Both the position numbers and the translations under genes were made by a program. A stretch of DNA of 64,000 bases from the NCBI RefSeq assembly GCF_003315595.1, contig NZ_QNQU01000006.1, forward strand, positions 1 to 64,000, given 5' to 3'. The notes under the pieces are model-generated. The model searched no databases. It saw only the letters and a program-made list of their open reading frames with translations, and had not been told where the DNA came from. Each line of letters opens with the position of its first letter. Position 1 is the stretch's first letter. Shown here piece after piece: positions 17,044 to 24,892 of the stretch. Origin of the DNA: Pedobacter miscanthi. Its GTDB lineage: Bacteria > Bacteroidota > Bacteroidia > Sphingobacteriales > Sphingobacteriaceae.

Positions 17044-17772
17044 TTAATTTCTTCCTTTTTCGTTGGGATACAGGCTTTGCAAGGTATCGCTCTGCCAAAA
17101 TTGTTTGGTTTTGATATCCAAACAGCTTAATTTTCCGGTAAATGCAGCACCGGTATCGATATTCCAAACATTGCAGCCCTGCATTGGCACATTAACGTTA
17201 TAGTAGAGTGTTGGCGTGTGGCCGATGTAAATTTCGTGATAAAGCAATAAACGTTTGGGATAAATAGCCGAATCCTTTTTAATCCGGTTATCCATCGTGA
17301 GTGCCATTTCCCATAGGGTTCTGTCCCACGAATAATTGGATGAATAACGCTCTTTTTCCGGTCCGTGCATGGAAGAAAAACCGGCATGGATAAAAAGGTT
17401 ATTTTGTTCATCTACGTAATAATCTTTCATCCTTTTAAAGAATTTTAAATGTTTTTCCCGTACTTCATCAGATAAGTCTTTATAACTCTCCATGGTTAAT
17501 TTACCCCCATGTACGAACCAAACATTATCCACGATACCTTTTTCTAACCAATCGATACACCATGCATCGTGATTGCCTTTGATAAAAATGCATTGATGGC
17601 TTTCTTCCAGTTTTATCAGGTAATCGATCACCTGTGCAGACTCACTCCACCCGTCAACGTAATCGCCAAGAAAAATCAGTTTATCTTCTGTGGTTACTTC
17701 AGCACGCTCGAATAACTGGATCAGACCTTTTAATCCACCATGTATATCGCCTATTACCAATGTTCTTCCCAT
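17044..17772 (-). CDS. PPP-type metallophosphoesterase
   Basis: The 242-residue protein has all the metal-binding blocks of the PPP phosphoesterase family: GDIHGG (residues 8-13), GDYVDG (about 36-41) and KGNHDAW (about 65-71), with histidines downstream (FIHAGFS, IGHTPT). Members hydrolyse phosphoproteins or dinucleoside polyphosphates. Its place between Tpt1 (1 bp) and a macrodomain gene (3 bp) suggests it might act on a cyclic or linear ADP-ribose phosphate, or on an RNA end. This is inference. Confidence 0.88.
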   Translation of the reverse strand: MGRTLVIGDIHGGLKGLIQLFERAEVTTEDKLIFLGDYVDGWSESAQVIDYLIKLEESHQCIFIKGNHDAWCIDWLEKGIVDNVWFVHGGKLTMESYKDLSDEVREKHLKFFKRMKDYYVDEQNNLFIHAGFSSMHGPEKERYSSNYSWDRTLWEMALTMDNRIKKDSAIYPKRLLLYHEIYIGHTPTLYYNVNVPMQGCNVWNIDTGAAFTGKLSCLDIKTKQFWQSDTLQSLYPNEKGRN

Positions 17773-17773
17773 G

Positions 17774-18328
17774 TTAAAATTCTATATATTCAGCAGGCAC
17801 AACATCTGTAAGCCACACGTTGTTGGCTGATAAGTAAAATTTATATCCAGCCTTGTGCATTGCGCCACAGTTAATGGTGAGGATAACCGGTTTGCCACGT
17901 CTGCCGCCCACTTTAGTGGCTGTTTCCTGATCAGCACTTAAATGCACATGCTGTCTGCTCATTTTTTGAAGTCCCTGCGTTTTAATGTCTGAAAGGAACT
18001 TTTCTACGGTACCGTGATACAGGTATTCCAAAGGTTCGGTTTCATTTAAGTTTAATTCAACCGGAATAGAATGTCCCTGGTTTGCCCTTATCCTGGTTTT
18101 ATCTTCGTTAAAGGCAAAACGATTTTTGTCGTTATTTTCAACGATGTAATTGAGCAGTTCGAAATCCAATTTTAGCTCATAGAGATCGAATTTGACAATC
18201 AGCTCATTCACATCTGCCCAGCCATTTTCATCGAGCTTTAGCTTTATTGTTTCGGGCGAGTGCCTTAAAATATAGCTGAGCAATTTACTGATGCCTTTTG
18301 TTATTTTAGAATCCATGAGCATATTCAT
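17774..18328 (-). CDS. kptA: RNA 2'-phosphotransferase Tpt1/KptA
   Basis: Tpt1 moves an internal RNA 2'-phosphate to NAD+, giving ADP-ribose 1''-2'' cyclic phosphate, nicotinamide and 2'-OH RNA. The 184-residue protein starts with KLLSYILRHSPE, holding the catalytic Arg22-His23 pair. It continues with an IRANQGHSIPVE motif (second essential Arg) and a GGRRGKPVIL motif (third). HGTVEKFL and VHLSAD are further family motifs. The start overlaps the DUF4291 gene by 23 bp; ATGs at 18322 and 18316 are alternatives. It is the core NAD+-consuming enzyme of the cluster. Confidence 0.93.
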   Translation of the reverse strand: MNMLMDSKITKGISKLLSYILRHSPETIKLKLDENGWADVNELIVKFDLYELKLDFELLNYIVENNDKNRFAFNEDKTRIRANQGHSIPVELNLNETEPLEYLYHGTVEKFLSDIKTQGLQKMSRQHVHLSADQETATKVGGRRGKPVILTINCGAMHKAGYKFYLSANNVWLTDVVPAEYIEF

Positions 18329-18962
18329 TTTTGATTTTCAATTTTTTGTTCAATGCTTCATCGCTAAACACGAAAGGTTTTTCTGCAGGTACAGTTAAAT
18401 TTTCCAGTTGTCTGTTTTGAATAAATTCATATTGTTCTTTTACAAACTGACTGATATCTTCAATTAACAAAATATCATCTTTTGCAAAAGACCTGATAAA
18501 ATCATCCCTTAATCCGATCTGAATTGCTCTTCTTTCCTGCTTAGCGCCATAAGGATCATGATCCGGATCCCATTGCAGCCTGATATTGGAATTTTCGAGT
18601 TCATTTCTCCATTCTTCGTGAGATATGCCTTCGGTTTGATTGAAAGAAGTATAAACCGAATGCGCTAAATAGTTGCGGAATGCTTCAATTTTAAGGTGAA
18701 TGGCCAAAGTAACTTCCTGACCTTCTTTAGTTCCCCAACCACTTCTGTACATCATCCATAAAAAGTTGGGTTTTATCCAGGTCATTCTACTTAAACTGAA
18801 CTCACCTCCGAAAAATTGGTTTTTGACTGCAAACTCACCGATTTCTTTTCGGTAAGCCTGATAAACTATTATTTTCTCATCGTCATACTGGGCCATGATA
18901 TGGCATCCTGATTTTGGCCATTCTAATAGTTGTTCTTTATATTTTTTTAATGTTATTTTCAT
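18306..18962 (-). CDS. DUF4291 domain protein
   Basis: The 218-residue protein belongs to DUF4291, function unknown. The family motifs VYQAYRKEIGEFAV (about 34-47) and MTWIKPNFLWMMYRSGWGTK (about 60-79) are both present, followed by an LQWDPDHDPYG segment and an AIQIGLRD motif. No membrane segment or signal peptide is seen. It overlaps kptA by 23 bp, so the two are translationally coupled. An RNA-related or ADP-ribose-related function is inferred from context only. Confidence 0.85.
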   Translation of the reverse strand: MKITLKKYKEQLLEWPKSGCHIMAQYDDEKIIVYQAYRKEIGEFAVKNQFFGGEFSLSRMTWIKPNFLWMMYRSGWGTKEGQEVTLAIHLKIEAFRNYLAHSVYTSFNQTEGISHEEWRNELENSNIRLQWDPDHDPYGAKQERRAIQIGLRDDFIRSFAKDDILLIEDISQFVKEQYEFIQNRQLENLTVPAEKPFVFSDEALNKKLKIKNEYAHGF

Positions 18963-18987
18963 TTTGTAATACTGTTAATCACTCATC

Positions 18988-19509
18988 TCACTGGTTAATG
19001 CGATTGAGTTTTTCTTCATAGAGCAGGTAATTTTCATCATCGAAACAAACGAAGATTACCTTTTCTATCTTTTCTTTTTCTGCGAAATTATTTATCGTGG
19101 TAATGGCAATATCCGCTGCTTTATCTTTTGGGAAATGATAAATCCCTGTGCTAATATTCGGGAAGGCAATAACCTTAACATCATTTTCTATGGCGAGCGT
19201 TAAACTGTTACGGTAACAATCGGCAAGCAAAGCATTATTTTTTTTACTTTCTCCATTCCACACCGGTCCAACAGTATGGATTACATATTTTGCAGGTAAA
19301 TTACCTGCCGTTGTAATAACGGCATTTCCGGTTTTGCATTTCCCTTGCTTATTCCTGATGGCTACGCATGCCTGTAGAATTGCTTTGCCGCCCTTTCTGT
19401 GAATGGCTCCATCAACCCCACCACCACCTAATAACGAACTGTTAGCAGCATTAACAATGGCATCGGCTTTAATTGTTGTTATATCGGCTTTGATTACTTC
19501 TATAATCAT
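18988..19509 (-). CDS. MacroD/YmdB-type macrodomain hydrolase
   Basis: The 173-residue protein is a MacroD-type domain that removes acetyl groups from O-acetyl-ADP-ribose or ADP-ribose from acidic side chains. It has the NAAN motif at 20-23, the glycine-rich loop [10 protein letters not shown] at 28-37, and the SxGxYxF loop as [10 protein letters not shown] (about 138-147). All are intact. Together with the other macrodomain gene it suggests that ADP-ribose species are handled in this operon. It lies 25 bp upstream of the DUF4291 gene. Confidence 0.93.
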   Translation of the reverse strand: MIIEVIKADITTIKADAIVNAANSSLLGGGGVDGAIHRKGGKAILQACVAIRNKQGKCKTGNAVITTAGNLPAKYVIHTVGPVWNGESKKNNALLADCYRNSLTLAIENDVKVIAFPNISTGIYHFPKDKAADIAITTINNFAEKEKIEKVIFVCFDDENYLLYEEKLNRINQ

Positions 19510-19561
19510 TTTTTGAATTTTTATTTATAAACTGTTCCGAAACAAACTTTCCTAAAAACAT

Positions 19562-19653
19562 CGTCATTTCGAGCGTAGTGCAACGCAGTCGAGGAATCTA
19601 TCTAAATAGATCTCTCTCCCGAATATTCGGGACTGCGCTTCAGTCGAGATGAC
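19562..19653. repeat. Dispersed palindromic repeat, family A
   Basis: Runs from CGTCATTTCGAGCG to CAGTCGAGATGACA with the inner TATCTAAATAGATC palindrome. It lies in the 253-bp gap that splits the NAD cluster between the deoxyribosyltransferase-like gene and the MacroD gene. Confidence 0.85.
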
Positions 19654-19690
19654 AGTCGATTTGTAGAAATCTTATATTACGAGTTTATAG

Positions 19691-19734
19691 CAATCGTTGT
19701 AAGATTGCTTCGTCGTGCCTCCTCGCAATGACGA
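19691..19734. repeat. Dispersed repeat, family B, copy 2
   Basis: CAATCGTTGTAAGATTGCTT and CTCGCAATGACGAA, as at 14484-14534, but without the inner hairpin. Confidence 0.75.
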
Positions 19735-19762
19735 ATTTCCTATTGTTAACGGTACTGAATAC

Positions 19763-20254
19763 TCATTTAGCTTTAACACCTACCAACTTTTTAAGCTTCG
19801 AAATTACAGCTGTACTAAGTTGATCTAGCGTTTGATATTGATCAATCCCTTTTCTTTTACAAACGATATCGACATTGCCTTTCCTCCAAAATCCGTCCTC
19901 GCAACAAACGATTAACTTACCCGAATCGGCAAATAAACCCAATTCCATCATCGAAATGGGTGATTTTGAATTACCTTCAAGGAATAACAAAATTACATCG
20001 GCATTTTCCATTGCATCCAGCTCCCAGTTAACCTGCTCGCTGAACTGTATGTTTTCAATCGACTGCGTCCAGCTATGGTCCCATGATGCCCTGCGTGGGT
20101 TGAAAACAATAACATCCTTCAGGTTTTCTTCAACATTCGCCTGATTGATAAATTTTTGCTGCCAATCAGCCGAATTGCCCATATCAATGGTTCCGGCCAG
20201 AAATACCGAAACATCGGATGGCGTAATAACCTGCGGAGGAAGTATCGTTTTCAT
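19763..20254 (-). CDS. Nucleoside 2-deoxyribosyltransferase-like protein
   Basis: The 163-residue protein resembles the nucleoside 2-deoxyribosyltransferase fold, whose members break or exchange N-glycosidic bonds. Motifs are VFLAGTID (about 17-24), FNPRR near 51-55, and an ENADVILLFLEGNSKSPISM segment followed by MELGLFAD, where Glu may act as the nucleophile. It is 7 bp after the PRPP-synthetase-like gene, so the two are one transcript. A role on NAD-derived nucleosides or ADP-ribose is plausible from context. Confidence 0.82.
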   Translation of the reverse strand: MKTILPPQVITPSDVSVFLAGTIDMGNSADWQQKFINQANVEENLKDVIVFNPRRASWDHSWTQSIENIQFSEQVNWELDAMENADVILLFLEGNSKSPISMMELGLFADSGKLIVCCEDGFWRKGNVDIVCKRKGIDQYQTLDQLSTAVISKLKKLVGVKAK

Positions 20255-20261
20255 TTTTATG

Positions 20262-21095
20262 TTATAAAATATCTGCCAATCTGATCTGCGTTACACCATC
20301 ATGAACAACTTCTTTAATGGAATCTGTTGTAAAAATCTGCTCAAAATATTTACCCAGTTCATCAAAACCTTTGCTAAATATGCCATGACTGATTGCCAGG
20401 TATAATTTACCTGCATTTTTGGCTTTAAGTGCTTCGGCGAGACCATTAAATGTACCACCACCGTCACAGATGTCATCTACAATCAGGCAATCAGCACCGG
20501 CAAGATCATCGCAATACACTTTAAAACCTGAAAGCTTTCCGGTTTTTACATCCCTGCTTTTTGAACATTCTACAACCGCTGCACCGCCTAAAAATTCGGA
20601 TACTTTATAAATTTTCTTTAAGGCACCACCGTCAGGAGAAATGAGTTTTACCTCTGTACCGATTTTTGAAATGACCTCTTTTATAAATTGGTGATTTGAA
20701 ACCGTAACACAGTTATTAAGCAATGCAGGGGTTACTTCGCTATGAGGATCGAATACGGTAACACTTGCCAAAGCCATTGCATTGATGATATCAGCATAAA
20801 CTTTTACAGATAAAGGTTCACCGGGAACCATCACCCGATCCTGCCTTGCTGAAGGGAAATAAGGAATAAAAAGATTGATTTCTTTTACACCCATTCTTTT
20901 CAAAGCATCAACGGTAATGCAGATGAGGCCTAAATCATTAAAAGAATTTATCCTTTGTGTAATGGTTACGGGTTCGGCAGTATTAAAACCATCAGTAATT
21001 TTAATATGTGGTTCGCCACCTGCAAACAGAAAAGATTTATGTGTTATGGAGTTTTTTTCGCCTAGCGGAGTGAAACCCGGATCTAAATTTAGCAT
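20262..21095 (-). CDS. prs: PRPP-synthetase-like pyrophosphokinase (Prs or Adps)
   Basis: The 277-residue protein is a short relative of ribose-phosphate pyrophosphokinase, about 35 residues shorter than housekeeping enzymes. It has ARQDR at 83-87 (ATP site), DPHS at 116-119 and the PRPP loop VDDICDGGGT at 206-215. The loop after ARQDR reads VMVPGEPLS, a form I associate with phage and NAD-cluster homologues. It could make PRPP for the NAMPT-like enzyme. Alternatively it could pyrophosphorylate ADP-ribose, as Adps does in the NARP1 pathway. The gene has its own promoter overlapped by a candidate NrtR operator. Confidence 0.88.
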   Translation of the reverse strand: MLNLDPGFTPLGEKNSITHKSFLFAGGEPHIKITDGFNTAEPVTITQRINSFNDLGLICITVDALKRMGVKEINLFIPYFPSARQDRVMVPGEPLSVKVYADIINAMALASVTVFDPHSEVTPALLNNCVTVSNHQFIKEVISKIGTEVKLISPDGGALKKIYKVSEFLGGAAVVECSKSRDVKTGKLSGFKVYCDDLAGADCLIVDDICDGGGTFNGLAEALKAKNAGKLYLAISHGIFSKGFDELGKYFEQIFTTDSIKEVVHDGVTQIRLADIL

Positions 21096-21098
21096 ATA

Positions 21099-21119
21099 TT
21101 TGCGTATTATTTACACAAA
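21099..21119 (-). promoter_or_regulatory. Candidate NrtR operator 1, upstream of prs-like gene
   Basis: TTTGCGT-N7-ACACAAA, 21 bp, one mismatch from a perfect 7-bp inverted repeat. It starts 4 bp upstream of the prs-like ATG and shares bases with the TATATTTG promoter element. It matches the two other boxes at 21152 and 21864. Confidence 0.8.
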
Positions 21120-21145
21120 TATAAAAATCATTTTTAGAATCCAAA
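21116..21145 (-). promoter_or_regulatory. Promoter of the prs-like gene
   Basis: On the minus strand a TTTG (21145-21142) is followed after 18 bp by TATATTTG (21123-21116). This is a near-ideal Bacteroidota promoter. The TTTG of the -7 element is also the first TTTG of the operator, so a bound repressor would block it. Confidence 0.7.
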
Positions 21146-21151
21146 GAATAA

Positions 21152-21172
21152 TTTGTGTTTATTTTACGCAAA
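21152..21172 (-). promoter_or_regulatory. Candidate NrtR operator 2, at the nrtR stop
   Basis: TTTGTGT-N7-ACGCAAA on the plus strand. It overlaps the nrtR stop codon, about 57 bp upstream of the prs-like ATG. On the minus strand it too is entered by a TAnnTTTG word (TAGGTTTG), though no -33 element is visible. Confidence 0.7.
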
Positions 21173-21856
21173 CCTAATGTCGAACTGGAAATTTTCCTTT
21201 AAAAGCCGGTTATATTTTGTCTTATCAAAGGTAAAAAGCTTACCTGGACGGCCGCTAGCACCAATTTTTACCACTTTATCCGTTTCTGTAACAATTCCAA
21301 AACTTAAAATCTTTTTTCTGAAATTTCTCCTGTCGATATCCCTTTCCAAAATAGAACAGTATAAATTTTCGAGGTCGGAGAAAAGAAATTCGTGATCCAG
21401 CAGATCGAAACCAATCGGCTGATAGGTGAGTTTACTTTTTAAGCGTTGATGCGCCAGGTTCAGCATCTCATTATGATCATAACCTAACTGCGGCACATCG
21501 GCAACGGGAAACCATTTGGCATCTTTGGCATCGGTATCGGCCTTTAATACAAAATTTTTGGGATTTACGAGCGCAAAATAGGCTACAGAGACTACCCTAA
21601 ACCGTTCGTCACGCTTAATATCATCGCCAAAAGTACCCAGCTGCTCCAGGTAATTAACCGTAATGCCTGCTTCCTCCTTAAGTTCGCGCTCAACTGCTGT
21701 TAACAAAGGTTCGTCATCCAAAATAAATCCGCCGGGCAGTACCCATCTATCGGCCAGTTTACCAAAACGCTGCTGAACAGCCAGCACATAAAGTGTTCCT
21801 TTTTCGTAGCCAAAAACAATGGCATCAACAGCGATTTTGATATTTTGATTGATCAT
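21164..21856 (-). CDS. nrtR: NrtR-type Nudix transcriptional regulator
   Basis: The 230-residue protein joins an N-terminal Nudix domain (about 5-140) to a C-terminal winged-helix region (about 150-225), the NrtR layout. NrtR proteins repress NAD-metabolism genes and are released by ADP-ribose or related molecules. The Nudix box is complete here (G43 to I65, G-x5-E-x7-RELKEEAGI), whereas many NrtR proteins have a degenerate one, so hydrolase activity is possible. The IGASGRPGKLFTFD segment near 198-211 is typical of the DNA-binding part. It is directly upstream of the NAD cluster and has a palindrome before its start. Confidence 0.9.
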   Translation of the reverse strand: MINQNIKIAVDAIVFGYEKGTLYVLAVQQRFGKLADRWVLPGGFILDDEPLLTAVERELKEEAGITVNYLEQLGTFGDDIKRDERFRVVSVAYFALVNPKNFVLKADTDAKDAKWFPVADVPQLGYDHNEMLNLAHQRLKSKLTYQPIGFDLLDHEFLFSDLENLYCSILERDIDRRNFRKKILSFGIVTETDKVVKIGASGRPGKLFTFDKTKYNRLLKENFQFDIRFA

Positions 21857-21863
21857 TCCTTAA

Positions 21864-21884
21864 TTTGTGTAAAAACAACACAAA
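21864..21884 (-). promoter_or_regulatory. Candidate NrtR operator 3, upstream of nrtR
   Basis: TTTGTGT-N7-ACACAAA, a perfect 7-bp inverted repeat, 8-28 bp upstream of the nrtR ATG. On the minus strand the bases TAACTTTG (21888-21881) form a -7 element whose TTTG is part of the box. Autoregulation is likely. Confidence 0.8.
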
Positions 21885-21948
21885 GTTAATAAATTTCTCA
21901 ATTTCTATTCAGGTATTAAGATTTGAGCTTAACGGATGCGATTGATAT

Positions 21949-23457
21949 CTATTTATTCGCCAGCGTAACCAAAATAACCCTCCCACCATCTTCTTTTGAT
22001 AAAAGCAGTTTTTTGCCGTCGGTTAATTCGACCATGGAGTTAACTGGTACCGGTTTATCTTCCGTTTTATCAACCATGGAAGTGAGTGTTTGATTAACGA
22101 AAACCCATTTTCCTTCATGAAAAGTAAAATAACCTACAGGAACTTTCTGTTCGGCGGTTAAACGCTCATTCCTGATCACATTCCGGTTAACATGCCACTG
22201 AAATAGATATTGATTACTGTAAACCATTAACCTATGATTTTCTGGCCGCCAAACCCCTGGCTGGAATTGGTAATACAGGTCTAAAACCGGCAATGTTCCT
22301 TTATGACTCGTGCCACAGAATGGGCATTTCGGAATTGTGGTATTATCGAAAACATACCATTTCTGATCACAGTAGATATTACTGCACTGCTGCATTAAGT
22401 CAGTTGTTTTTAACAATGCAATTTCCCATTCTTCGGCTGTTGGGCGCTGCATGGGGTTGTGCAAACCATCTATAAAAGCCTTATCAAACAAAGCTTTGAG
22501 GTACGGCCCGGTAATGGTATATGGAATTTTATTTACATCTGCCCAATAGGTATCCCATTTAGAAACCTGGTTCATTTTAGGGCGATTGGATAAATCGGTG
22601 GGATGTTCAATAAATAAAGCTTTTTCGCCCATGCTTAACAGATCATCTTTTTCGGTGTCGAGATCGTGCACTTTACCACCTTTTAAAGGGTGCCTGTGCA
22701 ATAAATACATATAAATTAAGCAGGCCAGTGCGTGTAAATCGGTTAAACGGCTCGGCAGTTTTCTTGCCGGGTCGGTTTTATTAAGGTGCTTGGTAGCCAA
22801 TACTTCGGGAGCAATAAAATCGGCCGTTCCGATTACTTCTGCCTGAAATAAGCCAGGAACAACCAGACCATCGAGATCAATCATACAGGCCGAACCGCTG
22901 GAAGGGTCGATCAACACATTATTATAAGATAAATCGGAGTGTGACAGGCCCATTTGATGCATTTTTTTTACACCACGCGAAAGGTTAACGCCGATCTGGA
23001 AATAATTTAACCAGCGGCCGAGTTCCGTTTGATCGAGGCTTAAAGGAAAAAGCTTATTCCTGAATTTAGCACCGGCAAACCATTTGCCATTCTTCTCTTC
23101 TCCTTTGATCAGGTCGCTAGATGAATAACCTTTTGCGAAAAAAAATTTCGAACTGTAAATCGGGACGATAATTCCAATTCTGTCTCCGGTTTCGATTAAA
23201 TCGGTTGGCCAGCGGTATATTTCGTTCAGGTAATAATCGCCAGCCTCTTTTGATTGTATCTGGTTTAAATATTTCGTTACAATCTTAGTTAAACGTTCTT
23301 TCTGGTTAAAATCCTGCTTTTCTTTAAAAATAGCCACAACATATTTCCGGTCGGGACTAAAATATACATTCTTAGCCGTTCCGCTTTTGGGGTCGCCATT
23401 ATCAACATATTGATAGGAACGATCTGTGAGGATGGATTTTACGTTAATTATCGACAT
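21949..23457 (-). CDS. Ter-cluster protein kinase with zinc ribbon
   Basis: The 502-residue protein has a kinase core in which the usual HRD is replaced by HSD (LSHSDLSYNN, D175 and N180 catalytic) and DFG by DLDG (about 194-197). An APE-like EVIGTADFIAPEVLA segment is present, so activity is plausible. After the core (about 340) come a short zinc-ribbon-like segment with Cys pairs, including CPFC, and a C-terminal beta-rich part (about 405-502) that could be FHA-like. This matches the kinase of the TerY-P triad (kinase, PP2C, vWA) described in Ter stress systems. It is last in the operon, 8 bp after the PP2C gene. Confidence 0.85.
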   Translation of the reverse strand: MSIINVKSILTDRSYQYVDNGDPKSGTAKNVYFSPDRKYVVAIFKEKQDFNQKERLTKIVTKYLNQIQSKEAGDYYLNEIYRWPTDLIETGDRIGIIVPIYSSKFFFAKGYSSSDLIKGEEKNGKWFAGAKFRNKLFPLSLDQTELGRWLNYFQIGVNLSRGVKKMHQMGLSHSDLSYNNVLIDPSSGSACMIDLDGLVVPGLFQAEVIGTADFIAPEVLATKHLNKTDPARKLPSRLTDLHALACLIYMYLLHRHPLKGGKVHDLDTEKDDLLSMGEKALFIEHPTDLSNRPKMNQVSKWDTYWADVNKIPYTITGPYLKALFDKAFIDGLHNPMQRPTAEEWEIALLKTTDLMQQCSNIYCDQKWYVFDNTTIPKCPFCGTSHKGTLPVLDLYYQFQPGVWRPENHRLMVYSNQYLFQWHVNRNVIRNERLTAEQKVPVGYFTFHEGKWVFVNQTLTSMVDKTEDKPVPVNSMVELTDGKKLLLSKEDGGRVILVTLANK

Positions 23458-23465
23458 GATGCATA

Positions 23466-24890
23466 TTAAAAAATGATGGCCAAAGTTCGATCATCGTGGT
23501 TTCCCGGGCTCCAGAAATCCATCCAGGCAGAAAGCTGATTGGCAATTTCCTGATTTGCGGCATCGAAGTTTACTGAAGCACGATCTTCATTATTTCCTTT
23601 TAAATCATCAACAAATGTTTTCCAGTTTTCTAGTTTTTCTAAATTGGCTTCTACCACAAATTTGGCGTCGTAAATGCCATCTGTCATGAGCATAAGATAA
23701 GAAAAATCATCGGTTAAGGTAAAACCAAATCGCGTTGGAAATTTTTCGCTGCTAAAAATTTCGGGCATGGTGATAAACCTGGTACCGCCGCTAAATTCGC
23801 CAACATCAAGCCAGTTCATCAGTTTAATTTCGGTTAAATCTTTGTTCAGCAAACCTATCGGACAATCGCCAACCCCAAAAGTTAGAATGGCGTAGCCGAA
23901 ATCGAACTTTTTAAACAGGGCGAAAATCAGGGTAGAATGGAAATCTTTTAGGGGCTGTTCTATCCCATCTGCAAATTCTTCGATCTGCTTGTGGGCGTAA
24001 TAGGCTGCTTTAGAGAGGTTATTGTATACAAAATGGCTGATCTGTTGGTTATCCCCGCCCTGTTGATGGTGATGAAATAAGGTTTTGTCAAAAGATTTCA
24101 GATTATCATCGGTAAAATGCTGTTCAAAATATTCGACTACTGCCCGGCAGGCAAGTTTAGATCCCTGCCGGGCTAATTTTGCGCTTCCGGCACCATCAGC
24201 CACGCAAACAATGCTCCAGCCGTTAGCCTCAAAATGTTTAAAGGCATAATCATCTTCCCTAAAAGCGCCTATATTGGCATGGCTTCTGCCTCTTTTGGAG
24301 GAAACAACAATGTGTTTATCGCCCAGCTGCCGGAAATCCTCCACCTGGTCTGCTTTCCAATAATTTTCTTCTTTCCAGGCTGCGTCTTTCTGATCATCGC
24401 TGGCAATATTTTTCCAGAGCGATTTCGGATTGGCATTAATCAGCAGCGAAAGTATTTTTGTATGTAAAGCTGAATTTTCGTCTTCACCCAAAACCTTAAA
24501 ATTCATCTTCACCTTAAAATCGCCGCTCTGTTTCGGGGTTCCTTCTATGCGTTTAAATTCAGGGTTAAAACTAAGCCCATATTGATCCAAACCCTCAAAT
24601 TCGACAAAACTAATCTCCTGAAATTCCGACTGGTTAAAATCCAATGTCGCCTGGTATGGTTTTGCAACCGTAGCATTCGGAATAACCATCTGTTTTGCCA
24701 GAACATCGTCAATCCTGACCTTTAACTCCCAATTCTCCATTATAATTTTATGTTTTTCCATGATGAGTTTAACCGCCTCAACATTAAATGTTTCACTTGT
24801 AAACTGTTCAAAGAGTTTTTGTCTGTTTGCCGGTAACTGAATATTTAGCCGTTTAAACAGGTTTTCGATATATATTCTGGTTTCAACCAT
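23466..24890 (-). CDS. Ter-cluster PP2C-type protein phosphatase
   Basis: The 474-residue protein carries a PP2C catalytic domain in its C-terminal two thirds (about 195-474). Motifs are VCVADGAGSAKLARQGS near 229-245, GVGDCPIGLL and LMLMTDGIYDA, which hold the Asp metal ligands. The N-terminal part (about 1-160) is not catalytic; an Ig-like FNPEFKRIEGTPKQSGDF stretch suggests a beta-sandwich. It probably reverses phosphorylation by the kinase encoded 8 bp downstream. It starts 2 bp after the vWA/TerY gene stop, so the three genes form one unit. Confidence 0.87.
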   Translation of the reverse strand: MVETRIYIENLFKRLNIQLPANRQKLFEQFTSETFNVEAVKLIMEKHKIIMENWELKVRIDDVLAKQMVIPNATVAKPYQATLDFNQSEFQEISFVEFEGLDQYGLSFNPEFKRIEGTPKQSGDFKVKMNFKVLGEDENSALHTKILSLLINANPKSLWKNIASDDQKDAAWKEENYWKADQVEDFRQLGDKHIVVSSKRGRSHANIGAFREDDYAFKHFEANGWSIVCVADGAGSAKLARQGSKLACRAVVEYFEQHFTDDNLKSFDKTLFHHHQQGGDNQQISHFVYNNLSKAAYYAHKQIEEFADGIEQPLKDFHSTLIFALFKKFDFGYAILTFGVGDCPIGLLNKDLTEIKLMNWLDVGEFSGGTRFITMPEIFSSEKFPTRFGFTLTDDFSYLMLMTDGIYDAKFVVEANLEKLENWKTFVDDLKGNNEDRASVNFDAANQEIANQLSAWMDFWSPGNHDDRTLAIIF

Positions 24891-24892
24891 GG

